A stretch of 13,802 nucleotides of DNA from Verrucomicrobiaceae bacterium UBA1938 (GTDB taxonomy: Bacteria; Verrucomicrobiota; Verrucomicrobiia; Verrucomicrobiales; Verrucomicrobiaceae), in NCBI GenBank assembly GCA_002336895.1, contig DDFC01000009.1:1-13802 (forward strand), given 5' to 3'. Made by a program: the position numbers and the translations under genes. This document shows positions 7,170 through 13,027 of the stretch, in pieces; positions within the stretch are counted from its first letter, which is position 1; each line of letters starts with the position of its first letter. The notes below the pieces were generated by a model, which worked only from the letters and a program-made list of their open reading frames with translations, did no database searches and was not told the origin of the DNA.

Positions 7170-7580
7170 ATGTACCGCAGGCTCACCTTTTTCCTTCTGC
7201 TTCCTCTCACGGGCCTCCAGGCGGGTCTCATCACCCAACCGGGCGACCGCCCCGATGCCGTACGGGAGAGATGTTATATGGAGCCTCCTTTCGTGATTTT
7301 TGGTCAGGTGGCACGGCCTGGGAGATATGATTTGTCGTACGACGGCAGCCTGACCCTTCGGCAGGCCATCGAGATCGCTGGCGGGCACACCTCTCCGGAA
7401 GCAGTGCCAAAGATCACGATCATCCGCAAGACACCGCAGGGCAATAAATTCATCCGGGTCAACACCCGCGCCCTCCTGGTTCTGAAAGACGAGAAGTATG
7501 ATCTCTTCGTGAGGAAGGACGACGTCATCATCGTGGGACCTCTTCCTGCTGATATAGAAAGACGCCGTCGGAGGCGGTGA
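7170..7580 (+). CDS. Small secreted SLBB-domain protein
   Basis: The 136-residue product has an N-terminal signal peptide (about residues 1-19, 'LTFFLLLPLTGLQAG') and then one SLBB (soluble-ligand-binding beta-grasp) domain at about 40-125. The domain is recognised by 'FVIFGQVARPGRYDL', then 'LTLRQAIEIAGG' and the closing 'VRKDDVIIVG'. SLBB domains are best known from polysaccharide export proteins of the Wza type. Here the N-terminal polysaccharide-export domain is missing, so this is a solo SLBB protein. It ends in a run of arginines. It is probably periplasmic and may bind a glycan or another export part, but there are no capsule genes nearby. It is divergent from nuoB, with the CRP-type palindrome between them. 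Confidence 0.85.
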   Translation: MYRRLTFFLLLPLTGLQAGLITQPGDRPDAVRERCYMEPPFVIFGQVARPGRYDLSYDGSLTLRQAIEIAGGHTSPEAVPKITIIRKTPQGNKFIRVNTRALLVLKDEKYDLFVRKDDVIIVGPLPADIERRRRRR

Positions 7581-7606
7581 GGCTTTTCGCAAGCTGGCGG
7601 AAGGAA

Positions 7607-8005
7607 TCAGCGCACCGGCGCTGGCGTCTGCTTTCTGGCTTCATCCGCTGTTTTTTCCAGGACGTCTTTCCCAAACCGCCGCTCAATCTCCGCCTCCATG
7701 ATTTGATTGTAAGCTCTGGCGTGACCGCTGACGCGATCGTTCACAATGCACCCGGCCACCCAGGAGTACGTGATGCCGTGCCGTTCCTTGAGCAGCTTTT
7801 CATAGGTCCTCTCCCACGGTGCCGGCGGCGGCCCCATGGTCTCAAGGATGAGTTTGCCAGCCTGCAGATCCTTCCGCGCATCCGTCCGCCCGTCGACCTC
7901 GCCGCGCCACGAATTGAACGCCGCACAGGAACTGACGAGCGAGAAAAGCCCCAGACAGAGCGCAAGCAGACCTACGCCCACGGCCATTTTCTCCATGAGG
8001 GACAT
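7607..8005 (-). CDS. Hypothetical small membrane protein or lipoprotein
   Basis: From ATG 8005 the product is 132 residues: a short charged start, a hydrophobic segment (about residues 8-26) and Cys27 in 'SLVSSCAAF', which loosely fits a lipobox (V-S-S-C). It could thus be a lipoprotein or a single-pass membrane protein facing the periplasm. The rest is hydrophilic, with 'YSWVAGCIVNDRVSGHARAY' as its most conserved-looking stretch and a basic C-terminus. A GTG at 8041 would add 12 residues before the hydrophobic segment; ATG 7996 is another option. No Shine-Dalgarno sequence helps decide. It converges with the SLBB gene (26 nt between stops), where CAGCGC/GCGCTG (7608-7623) forms a small hairpin at its own 3' end. 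Function unknown. Confidence 0.65.
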   Translation of the reverse strand: MSLMEKMAVGVGLLALCLGLFSLVSSCAAFNSWRGEVDGRTDARKDLQAGKLILETMGPPPAPWERTYEKLLKERHGITYSWVAGCIVNDRVSGHARAYNQIMEAEIERRFGKDVLEKTADEARKQTPAPVR

Positions 8006-8070
8006 GCCGCACACGATACCAAAGGCTGTCTGGATTGCCACCTGAAGAAGACAAGATCACGAGACGTCGG

Positions 8071-8152
8071 CCCCAATTGTGCCAAGTGACACCCCAATTG
8101 TGCCACATTTTGGCACTTTGGCACAATTTTTGGCTCATGGCTCATTGTGCCA
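8071..8152. repeat. Cluster of TTGTGCCA / TGGCACAA repeats upstream of dnaK
   Basis: CCCCAATTGTGCCA occurs at 8071-8084 and again at 8092-8105, exactly 21 bp apart (two helical turns). The inverted core follows as TGGCAC at 8111-8116 and TTGGCACAATT at 8118-8128, and a forward TTGTGCCA lies at 8145-8152. AATTGTGCCA (8096-8105) and TGGCACAATT (8119-8128) are 10-bp arms around a 13-nt centre. The cluster lies 120-205 bp before dnaK and behaves like an array of protein-binding half-sites. It could also fold as a hairpin followed by a T-run, but no + strand gene ends nearby. Confidence 0.65.
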
Positions 8153-8164
8153 TGATCTTATTAG

Positions 8165-8183
8165 TTCACTCACATTCAGTGAA
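8165..8183. promoter_or_regulatory. Inverted repeat TTCACT-N7-AGTGAA upstream of dnaK
   Basis: TTCACT (8165-8170) and AGTGAA (8178-8183) are 6-bp inverted arms with a 7-nt spacer, lying between the TTGTGCCA cluster and the putative dnaK promoter. It is a candidate operator for an unknown regulator. It does not match the CIRCE element. Confidence 0.35.
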
Positions 8184-8203
8184 TTACATTTCTAAAGACC
8201 CAC

Positions 8204-8220
8204 TTGGCACGCCTCTAGCC
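8204..8220 (+). promoter_or_regulatory. Possible sigma-54 (-24/-12) promoter of dnaK
   Basis: TTGGCACG at 8204-8211 matches the -24 element fully. TAGCC at 8216-8220 keeps the invariant GC of the -12 element, with GG and GC exactly 12 bp apart as required. The start would be near 8231, giving a leader of about 45 nt. The TTGTGCCA cluster would then sit about 80-160 bp upstream, where sigma-54 activators bind. Caution: TTGGCAC is also the core of that repeat, and TTGGCA-N17-TAGACC could serve as a weak sigma-70 promoter. Confidence 0.4.
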
Positions 8221-8275
8221 AAGGAATAGACCACCAAAACCATCAGTTCCACCTTTCCCCCCCAACCCCAAAACC

Positions 8276-10222
8276 ATGAGCAAAATCCTCGGCATTGACC
8301 TCGGCACCACCAACTCCTGCATGGCCGTCCTCGAAGGCGGCAAGGCCACGGTGCTGGAAAACAGCGAAGGCGCACGCACGACGCCTTCCATCGTCGCCTT
8401 CACCAAGAGCGGCGAACGCGTCGTCGGTCAGGCCGCCAAGCGCCAGGCCGTGACCAACCCCCGCAACACCGTCTTCTCCGTGAAGCGCCTGATGGGCCGC
8501 AAGTTTGCTGAACTCACCGAAGCCGACAAGCGCATGCCCTACAAGATCGTGGCCGCCTCCAATGGCGACGCCCACGTGCAGGTGGAAGTCGGCGGCGAAA
8601 CCAAGACCTACTCCCCGCAGGAAGTCAGCGCCATGATCCTCTCCAAGCTGAAGGCCGACGCTGAGGCCAAGCTGGGCGAAACCATCACCGACGCTGTCAT
8701 CACCGTCCCCGCCTACTTCAATGACTCCCAGCGCAACGCCACCAAGGCCGCTGGTGAGATCGCCGGCCTGAACGTGCGCCGCATCATCAACGAGCCCACC
8801 GCCGCCTCCCTGGCCTACGGCCTCGAAAGCAAGTCCGACGAAAAGATCGCCGTGTATGACCTTGGCGGTGGTACCTTCGACATCTCCGTCCTCGAAATCG
8901 GCGACGGCGTCTTTGAAGTGCTGGCCACGGACGGCGACACCCACCTGGGTGGTGACGACTGGGACAACACGCTGATCACCTGGATCGTCAATGAATTCAA
9001 GAGCGACAGCGGCATCGACCTCAGCGGTCAGCCGGACGCCCTGCAGCGCATCAAGGAAGAGGCTGAGAAGGCCAAGATCGCCCTCAGCTCCAGCCAGAGC
9101 TACGACCTGAACCTGCCCTTCATCACCGCCGACGCCACCGGGCCGAAGCACATCATGAAGACCCTCACCCGCGCCAAGATGGAGCAGCTCTGCGACTCCC
9201 TCTTTGAGCGCACCATGAAGCCCGTGCGTGACTGCCTGGCCGCCGCCAAGCTGGACGCCAGCAAGATCGACGAACTCGTGCTCGTGGGCGGCATGACCCG
9301 CATGCCCAAGGTGGTGGAAACCGCCCGCAAGCTGGCCGGCAAAGACCCGCACCAGGGTGTGAACCCGGACGAAGTCGTCGCCATCGGCGCTGCCATCCAG
9401 GGCGGTGTGCTCAAGGGCGACGTGAAGGACGTGCTCCTGCTCGACGTGACCCCGCTGACCCTCGCCATCGAGACCGCCGGCGGTGTGGCCACCCCGATGA
9501 TCCCGCGCAACACCACCATCCCCAAGAAGCACAGCCAGACCTTCTCCACCAATGCTGACCAGCAGCCCGGCGTGGAAATCGTGGTGCTGCAGGGCGAGCG
9601 CCCGATGTCCCGCGACAACAAGACCCTCGGCACCTTCAAGCTCGACGGCATCCCGCCGATGCCCCGTGGTGTGCCGCAGATCGAGGTGACCTTTGACATC
9701 GACGCCAACGGCATCCTGCACGTCTCCGCCAAGGAAAAGACCACCGGCAAGGAGCAGCGCATCTCCATCCAGGGCAGCTCCGGCCTCACCCAGGACGAGA
9801 TCGAGAAGGCCAAGCGCGACGCTGAAGAGCACGCCGAAGAAGACCGCAAGCGCAAGGAAGGCGTGGAGGTCAAGAACAAGGCCGACAGCCTCAGCTACGA
9901 GATCGAGAAGACCCTGAAGGAGTGGGGAGACAAAGTCCCCGCCGAGCAGACCAAGCCGATCACCGACAAGCTGGCCTCTCTGAAGTCCGCCATCGAAGCG
10001 AACGACATCGACCAGATGAAGTCGCAGACGGAGGAGATCGAGAAGCTCTTTGCCGCCGCCTATCAGGCCGCTGCCGCCGCAGGTGCAGCCGGAGCCCCCG
10101 GAGCCGAAGGAGGCATGCCCGACATGGGTGCCGCTGCAGGAGCCTCCGCCCCCGAAGCCAAGTCCCAGGACAAAGGCAAGGTGGTCGATGCCGACTTCGA
10201 AGTCGTGGACAAGGACAAGTAA
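8276..10222 (+). CDS. dnaK: Molecular chaperone DnaK (Hsp70)
   Basis: The 648-residue protein is a full-length cytoplasmic Hsp70, which binds exposed hydrophobic peptides in an ATP-driven cycle with DnaJ and GrpE. The nucleotide-binding domain shows 'GIDLGTTNSCMAV' at the N-terminus, 'VPAYFNDSQRNATKAAG' (about 144-160), 'DLGGGTFDISVLE' (about 195-207) and 'LVLVGGMTRMPKV'. The linker region reads 'DVLLLDVTPLTLAIET'. The segment around residues 75-105 includes the insert typical of Gram-negative DnaK. The C-terminal tail is Ala/Gly-rich and ends 'VVDADFEVVDKDK', close to the E. coli ending. grpE and dnaJ are not adjacent. The leader before the ATG is rich in A and C with no Shine-Dalgarno sequence. 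Codon use is strongly biased to C or G in third positions, as expected for high expression. Confidence 0.98.
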   Translation: MSKILGIDLGTTNSCMAVLEGGKATVLENSEGARTTPSIVAFTKSGERVVGQAAKRQAVTNPRNTVFSVKRLMGRKFAELTEADKRMPYKIVAASNGDAHVQVEVGGETKTYSPQEVSAMILSKLKADAEAKLGETITDAVITVPAYFNDSQRNATKAAGEIAGLNVRRIINEPTAASLAYGLESKSDEKIAVYDLGGGTFDISVLEIGDGVFEVLATDGDTHLGGDDWDNTLITWIVNEFKSDSGIDLSGQPDALQRIKEEAEKAKIALSSSQSYDLNLPFITADATGPKHIMKTLTRAKMEQLCDSLFERTMKPVRDCLAAAKLDASKIDELVLVGGMTRMPKVVETARKLAGKDPHQGVNPDEVVAIGAAIQGGVLKGDVKDVLLLDVTPLTLAIETAGGVATPMIPRNTTIPKKHSQTFSTNADQQPGVEIVVLQGERPMSRDNKTLGTFKLDGIPPMPRGVPQIEVTFDIDANGILHVSAKEKTTGKEQRISIQGSSGLTQDEIEKAKRDAEEHAEEDRKRKEGVEVKNKADSLSYEIEKTLKEWGDKVPAEQTKPITDKLASLKSAIEANDIDQMKSQTEEIEKLFAAAYQAAAAAGAAGAPGAEGGMPDMGAAAGASAPEAKSQDKGKVVDADFEVVDKDK

Positions 10223-10236
10223 ATAGTAGCGGGCCA

Positions 10237-10797
10237 ATGATCGCCACAAACAGCCAGCACACATCCGTTAACCAACATCAGCTCTCTGAGCTGATGTTGG
10301 ATTATGCGTGGCGCTCTTTTGATCGTGCAACTAATTACTTTGCGCGCATTGAAACCAAAGCGACCACAATGGCTGGATTAGTTGGTGTTATGCTAACGAT
10401 TGTGGCAGCCTGTGCCTCTCAGATTTTTCCTAATGCCACTTTTGGTATTGGCAAGATAACTATTATAGCACAAAGCCTTTATTTGATCGGTGTGGGATGC
10501 CTGATATGCGCCTTTCTTCTTTGCGCATACTCTCTCCGGTTACTTGGGACTTGGGAAATCCCTGATACTAAGGACATCATCGCGACTCGTCAGTCTCTTG
10601 AAGTTCATGCAGATGCCGGGGATCAGTTTCGTCGGCAAGTTATTGGCTATCTAGCCAACGCCGCCTCAAGCTATTACGATGTCGCTGCTAAAAAGAAACA
10701 AACTGTCCGTCACGTGGGAACGACATTGATGATTGGGGTTTCTGTATTCGCCGCCGCTGGCGTTTGTTTTGTGTTTCGCATGGTTTTCCAACATTGA
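10237..10797 (+). CDS. Unknown protein with three membrane segments, AT-richer than its neighbours
   Basis: From ATG 10237 the product is 186 residues; ATG 10294 (residue 20) is a plausible alternative. It has a polar N-terminal helix ('DYAWRSFDRATNYFARIETKA'), two close membrane segments (about 46-63 and 77-101), a cytosolic helical part (about 105-155) and a third membrane segment (about 160-180). The layout, with 'ETKA' just before the first segment, recalls small membrane effectors such as the PycTM/2TM families of phage defence. That likeness is by architecture only and weak. Its base composition is clearly AT-richer than dnaK and the genes to its right, and codons ending in A or T are frequent, which suggests recent acquisition. 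It starts 14 nt after dnaK and is followed 2 nt later by a small Pro/Gln-rich gene. A perfect 13-bp hairpin lies over its first codons. Confidence 0.75.
   Translation: MIATNSQHTSVNQHQLSELMLDYAWRSFDRATNYFARIETKATTMAGLVGVMLTIVAACASQIFPNATFGIGKITIIAQSLYLIGVGCLICAFLLCAYSLRLLGTWEIPDTKDIIATRQSLEVHADAGDQFRRQVIGYLANAASSYYDVAAKKKQTVRHVGTTLMIGVSVFAAAGVCFVFRMVFQH
10272..10300 (+). other. Perfect 13-bp hairpin just downstream of dnaK
   Basis: CCAACATCAGCTC (10272-10284) and GAGCTGATGTTGG (10288-10300) pair perfectly around a 3-nt loop. It begins 49 nt after the dnaK stop and lies inside the start of the next reading frame, with ATG 10294 in its 3' arm. No U-tract follows, so it is not a standard terminator. 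It may stabilise the dnaK 3' end or block translation of the next gene. Confidence 0.7.
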
Positions 10798-10799
10798 TT

Positions 10800-10958
10800 A
10801 TGAGCACTCCAAATCAACCGCCGCCGCCACCAACTTCACAGCAGCAGTCAAGCAATCCGCCACCAATTCAAGCGCCCATGAAGCTGGTTCTTAATAGTGC
10901 TCCTCTACCCACGAGAATTGTGATTACTCAGCAAAGCAATCCTCCTTCAAAGAAGTAA
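10800..10958 (+). CDS. 52-residue Pro/Gln-rich small protein
   Basis: The frame starts at ATG 10800, 2 nt after the stop of the three-TM gene, and ends at TAA 10956-10958. This spacing suggests translational coupling. The first part is low-complexity and proline-rich ('MSTPNQPPPPPTSQQQSS', then 'NPPPIQAP'). The second part, 'MKLVLNSAPLPTRIVITQQ', looks more like a folded or binding segment, and the protein ends in two lysines. It has no membrane segment and no signal peptide. Base composition is like that of the preceding gene and unlike the surrounding GC-rich genes, supporting a two-gene cassette. No family is recognised. It could instead be the chance tail of the cassette, so its reality should be treated as likely, not certain. 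Confidence 0.5.
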   Translation: MSTPNQPPPPPTSQQQSSNPPPIQAPMKLVLNSAPLPTRIVITQQSNPPSKK

Positions 10959-11050
10959 TTGATGATCTTCCAAGTACAGTCGCTGCCGTCCAGGCAACTG
11001 CTTCTTCTCCCCAGCGCGCCGCAACACGGCGGCCTGGAAGGACGCGAGAT

Positions 11051-11074
11051 ATTAGCCGGTGGTGAAACCACCGG
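11051..11074 (+). repeat. REP-like 24-bp palindromic repeat, copy 1
   Basis: This copy begins ATTAG and then forms CCGGTGGT-GAA-ACCACCGG (11056-11074), a perfect 8-bp stem with a 3-nt loop. Its exact reverse complement occurs at 11220-11243. A short head (ATTAG) attached to an imperfect palindrome is the usual build of REP sequences mobilised by RAYT transposases. None is encoded in the window. Confidence 0.75.
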
Positions 11075-11219
11075 TTCGTATCGCACGTCCTCGGTTCTCT
11101 CCGGTGGCGCGCCGGCAGGTGCGCGAGAAGCATCCGCCAGCAACACATCGTCGGTTCGCGGCAGCTTCTCGCGCCCCTCCAGGGCGCTGCCTTCCCCCAT
11201 GGTGGGGAATCGCGTTGTT

Positions 11220-11243
11220 CCGGTGGTTTCACCACCGGCTAAT
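11220..11243 (-). repeat. REP-like 24-bp palindromic repeat, copy 2 (inverted)
   Basis: This is the exact reverse complement of 11051-11074, with CCGGTGGT-TTC-ACCACCGG (11220-11238) followed by CTAAT. The two copies bound a 193-bp unit like a REP doublet (REPIN) or a small non-autonomous element. No target-site duplication is evident at the outer ends. Confidence 0.75.
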
Positions 11244-11302
11244 TTCTTTCGTGCCTCCGGCACAACTGAACGGCTTGCGTTCGTAAACCTCCGTTCCCCC
11301 CG

Positions 11303-11887
11303 ATGAGTCTCGAAGCCCTCAAAGAACTGTCTGCACTCGATGGAGAGGCCAAGCGCCTTCTCGCGCGGCATGATGAGCAGCTGCTCGCCATGCGCAGGCG
11401 GTTCTTGATCCAGATCGTGGAATGCTTTGCCATGACGACGGAGGCGGAGGGCTTCATCATCAAGCGCGATCCCATGGGCGCCAGCGCGCGCCTCTCCGAG
11501 ACGGAGCTGGCCATCAGCTGCACGGACCCCTCCCACATCCTGGTGGACTCCCAGGCGAAGTACACGGTGACCTGCTCCCTGGCGCCGAACCACGCCTACG
11601 GCATCCTGCTGTGCCGCCAGCCGATGGTGCAGTTCACCAACCAGAGCTCCGACACGAACGACCAGATCACCAACAAGAAGCTTGAGATCGAGTACCTGAA
11701 ATCCCTGATCGAAAGCCATGCAGCGGACCAGTGGTATGTCATGGGCCGGCTGGAAAACCCCAATGAGCTGCGCGGCATGACCGGCCTGCTGGGCGGGCCC
11801 TACGAGTCCTTTTCCACCTTTGACCAGGCGGTGAAAACCGCACTGCGTGAAATCTCCAACGCCGCCATCGCCCCACGCGCCCCATGA
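11303..11887 (+). CDS. Hypothetical cytoplasmic protein, translationally coupled to a lipoprotein gene
   Basis: The 194-residue product has no signal peptide or membrane segment and no recognised family motif. It starts with a helical, charged part ('LKELSALDGEAKRLLARHDEQ', probably coiled coil). A mixed central part with 'EGFIIKRDPMGASARLSETEL' and 'SLAPNHAYGILLCR' follows, then a helical C-terminal part with 'NKKLEIEYLKSLIESHAADQ'. Base composition returns to the GC-rich, C/G-ending style of the host genome. Its TGA overlaps the ATG of the next gene by the ATGA arrangement, so the two are co-transcribed and translationally coupled. The REP-like region lies directly upstream, and no promoter could be picked out. 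Function unknown. Confidence 0.75.
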   Translation: MSLEALKELSALDGEAKRLLARHDEQLLAMRRRFLIQIVECFAMTTEAEGFIIKRDPMGASARLSETELAISCTDPSHILVDSQAKYTVTCSLAPNHAYGILLCRQPMVQFTNQSSDTNDQITNKKLEIEYLKSLIESHAADQWYVMGRLENPNELRGMTGLLGGPYESFSTFDQAVKTALREISNAAIAPRAP

Positions 11888-12498
11888 AGACCAGCCCACT
11901 GCCTCTCGTCGCAGCGCTGGCCCTCAGCGCCTGCGGCAAATCCGAAGCCCGCAAGACCGCAGCCCCTGCGCCTGCGGCCAAGCCTGCCGTCTCTGACGCG
12001 CAGCTGCAGTCCGAGATCTCCAGCGCGCTGACGCCTGAGCCCGAGAAGGCCACGGCCTCTGCTGCGGACGAGGCGCTCAAGACCGAGGCTGACGACATCA
12101 TTTCCCGCCACCCCGGCAAGACCGCCACCGAGCTGCTGAACACGCCCGAGGTGAAGGACAAGCTGGCCGCCGCGATGAAGAAGCTGGGCGAAGACCCCGT
12201 GCTGCTGAAGCGCGTGAACTCCACCGTGGAGCTGGCCGCGCAGATCAAAGGCCTGGAAGGCGCCGCCAAGCTGGACCTGGACATGAAGGGCTACGACCGC
12301 AGCCGCACCTCCCGCATGCTGCAGTCCGTGCTCTCCGAGCAGCCGCAGCGCATCGTGGATTTCCTCGTGACGGAGATCGGCGAAGCCACCCCGGACATCA
12401 GCTACGGCGGCCTGGACCGCGCTCCAAACGGCGTGGCGATCGTGCCAAACACCCTTCCCGCGCCTGCCGCCGCGCAGCCCGCACCCCCGGAAGAATAG
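11884..12498 (+). CDS. Hypothetical lipoprotein
   Basis: The 204-residue product has a short signal sequence ending in the lipobox 'LSAC' with Cys17 ('LVAALALSACGKSE'), so it is expected to be lipidated and held in the inner or outer membrane. Gly-Lys follows the cysteine. Next come an Ala/Pro-rich linker (about 22-60), a helical domain (about 60-180) with 'ATELLNTPEVKDKLAAAMKK' and 'QSVLSEQPQRIVDF', and a Pro/Ala-rich tail ending 'PPEE'. No family is recognised. Its ATG overlaps the stop of the preceding gene by 4 nt (ATGA), so the cytoplasmic protein and this lipoprotein may work together. groES follows after 188 nt. Confidence 0.8.
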   Translation: MKTSPLPLVAALALSACGKSEARKTAAPAPAAKPAVSDAQLQSEISSALTPEPEKATASAADEALKTEADDIISRHPGKTATELLNTPEVKDKLAAAMKKLGEDPVLLKRVNSTVELAAQIKGLEGAAKLDLDMKGYDRSRTSRMLQSVLSEQPQRIVDFLVTEIGEATPDISYGGLDRAPNGVAIVPNTLPAPAAAQPAPPEE

Positions 12499-12584
12499 CG
12501 AAAGAATTTCCTCCGAAGCCCGCAAGACTCACCCCCCCACTTTCACACGCTCTCTCACCCCTTTTTTCCTCTTCTCAGATTTCC

Positions 12585-12629
12585 GCCCGGCCAGCCGGCA
12601 CACCCAACCCGTGTGACAGCAGGCCGGGC
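12585..12629 (+). promoter_or_regulatory. Stem-loop in the groES leader or promoter region
   Basis: GCCCGGCC (12585-12592) and GGCCGGGC (12622-12629) form an 8-bp stem. Inside, CACAC (12599-12603) pairs with GTGTG (12611-12615) around a 7-nt loop. It ends 57 nt before the groES ATG. No U-tract follows, so it is unlikely to be the terminator of the lipoprotein gene. It may be an operator or an mRNA structure controlling groESL. It is not a CIRCE element. Confidence 0.5.
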
Positions 12630-12686
12630 AGACAACCCGAAACCAAACCAGAACCGCAAACCCTAAAAGCATAAAGCAGACCAACT

Positions 12687-12983
12687 ATGGCCAACTCCAT
12701 CACACCCCTCGGACGCCGTGTCCTCGTGAAGCGCTCCAGCAGCGAAGAAAAGACCGCTGGCGGCATCTTCCTTCCTGACACCGCCAAAGAAAAGCCGCAG
12801 GAGGCCGAAGTGCTCGCGCTCGGCACCGGCAAGGATGACGAAGGCAAAGACGTCTCCACCCTCTTCACCGTGAAGAAGGGCGACAAGGTCCTCATCTCCA
12901 AGTACGGCGGCACGGAAGTGAAGCTCAACGGCGACGACGTCCTCATCATCAACGAGACCGACATCCTCGGCATCATCGGCTAA
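12687..12983 (+). CDS. groES: Co-chaperonin GroES (Hsp10)
   Basis: The 98-residue protein is the heptameric lid of the GroEL chaperonin in the cytoplasm. It shows the family's opening 'ITPLGRRVLVKR' and the mobile loop that binds GroEL ('EEKTAGGIFLPDTAKEKPQ', about residues 20-38). The beta core follows with 'VKKGDKVLISKYGGTEVKLNG', and the usual ending is 'DDVLIINETDILGII'. The length is normal. It is followed by groEL after 44 nt in the standard groESL order, and the two are certainly one operon. The leader is A/C-rich, with no Shine-Dalgarno sequence before the ATG. A stem-loop lies upstream in place of the CIRCE element found before many groES genes. Confidence 0.98.
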   Translation: MANSITPLGRRVLVKRSSSEEKTAGGIFLPDTAKEKPQEAEVLALGTGKDDEGKDVSTLFTVKKGDKVLISKYGGTEVKLNGDDVLIINETDILGIIG

Positions 12984-13027
12984 TCCCCCCTCAAACCCAC
13001 CCCCAAACTCAATACTCTTAAACTGTT

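Larger units (their letters stand above)
10959..11302. other. Gene-free, highly structured region containing REP-like repeats
   Basis: This 344-nt stretch separates the AT-rich cassette from the next gene and holds no credible gene. It is packed with inverted repeats: TCCAGGC/GCCTGGA (10989-10995/11032-11038), two 24-bp palindromic repeats in opposite orientation, GCGCGAGAAGC/GCTTCTCGCGC (11121-11131/11164-11174), GGCAGC/GCTGCC (11160-11165/11186-11191) and GCGCCC/GGGCGC (11171-11176/11182-11187). It looks like a cluster of repetitive extragenic palindromes. Confidence 0.65.

Noticed and set aside
8096..8136. Hairpin AATTGTGCCA/TGGCACAATT followed by a T-run as a + strand terminator
   Set aside because: The nearest + strand gene ends more than 500 nt upstream and a minus-strand gene lies between, so a set of regulatory half-sites explains it better.
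8243..10264. A 673-codon open frame on the minus strand, antisense to dnaK
   Set aside because: It is a by-product of dnaK codon bias; the translation is Gly/Val/His/Leu-rich without family motifs, and dnaK on the other strand is unmistakable.
10959..11302. CRISPR array or integron attC sites
   Set aside because: There is only one inverted pair of repeats and no regular spacing, and no integrase or cas gene is present.
10928..11899. A 323-codon minus-strand frame through the REP-like region and the hypothetical gene
   Set aside because: It reads through palindromic repeats (giving 'GGETTGTT'-like text) and is antisense to a gene that is ATGA-coupled to a lipoprotein gene.
12499..12686. CIRCE (HrcA) operator before groES
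   Set aside because: No TTAGCACTC-N9-GAGTGCTAA or close variant is present here or before dnaK.
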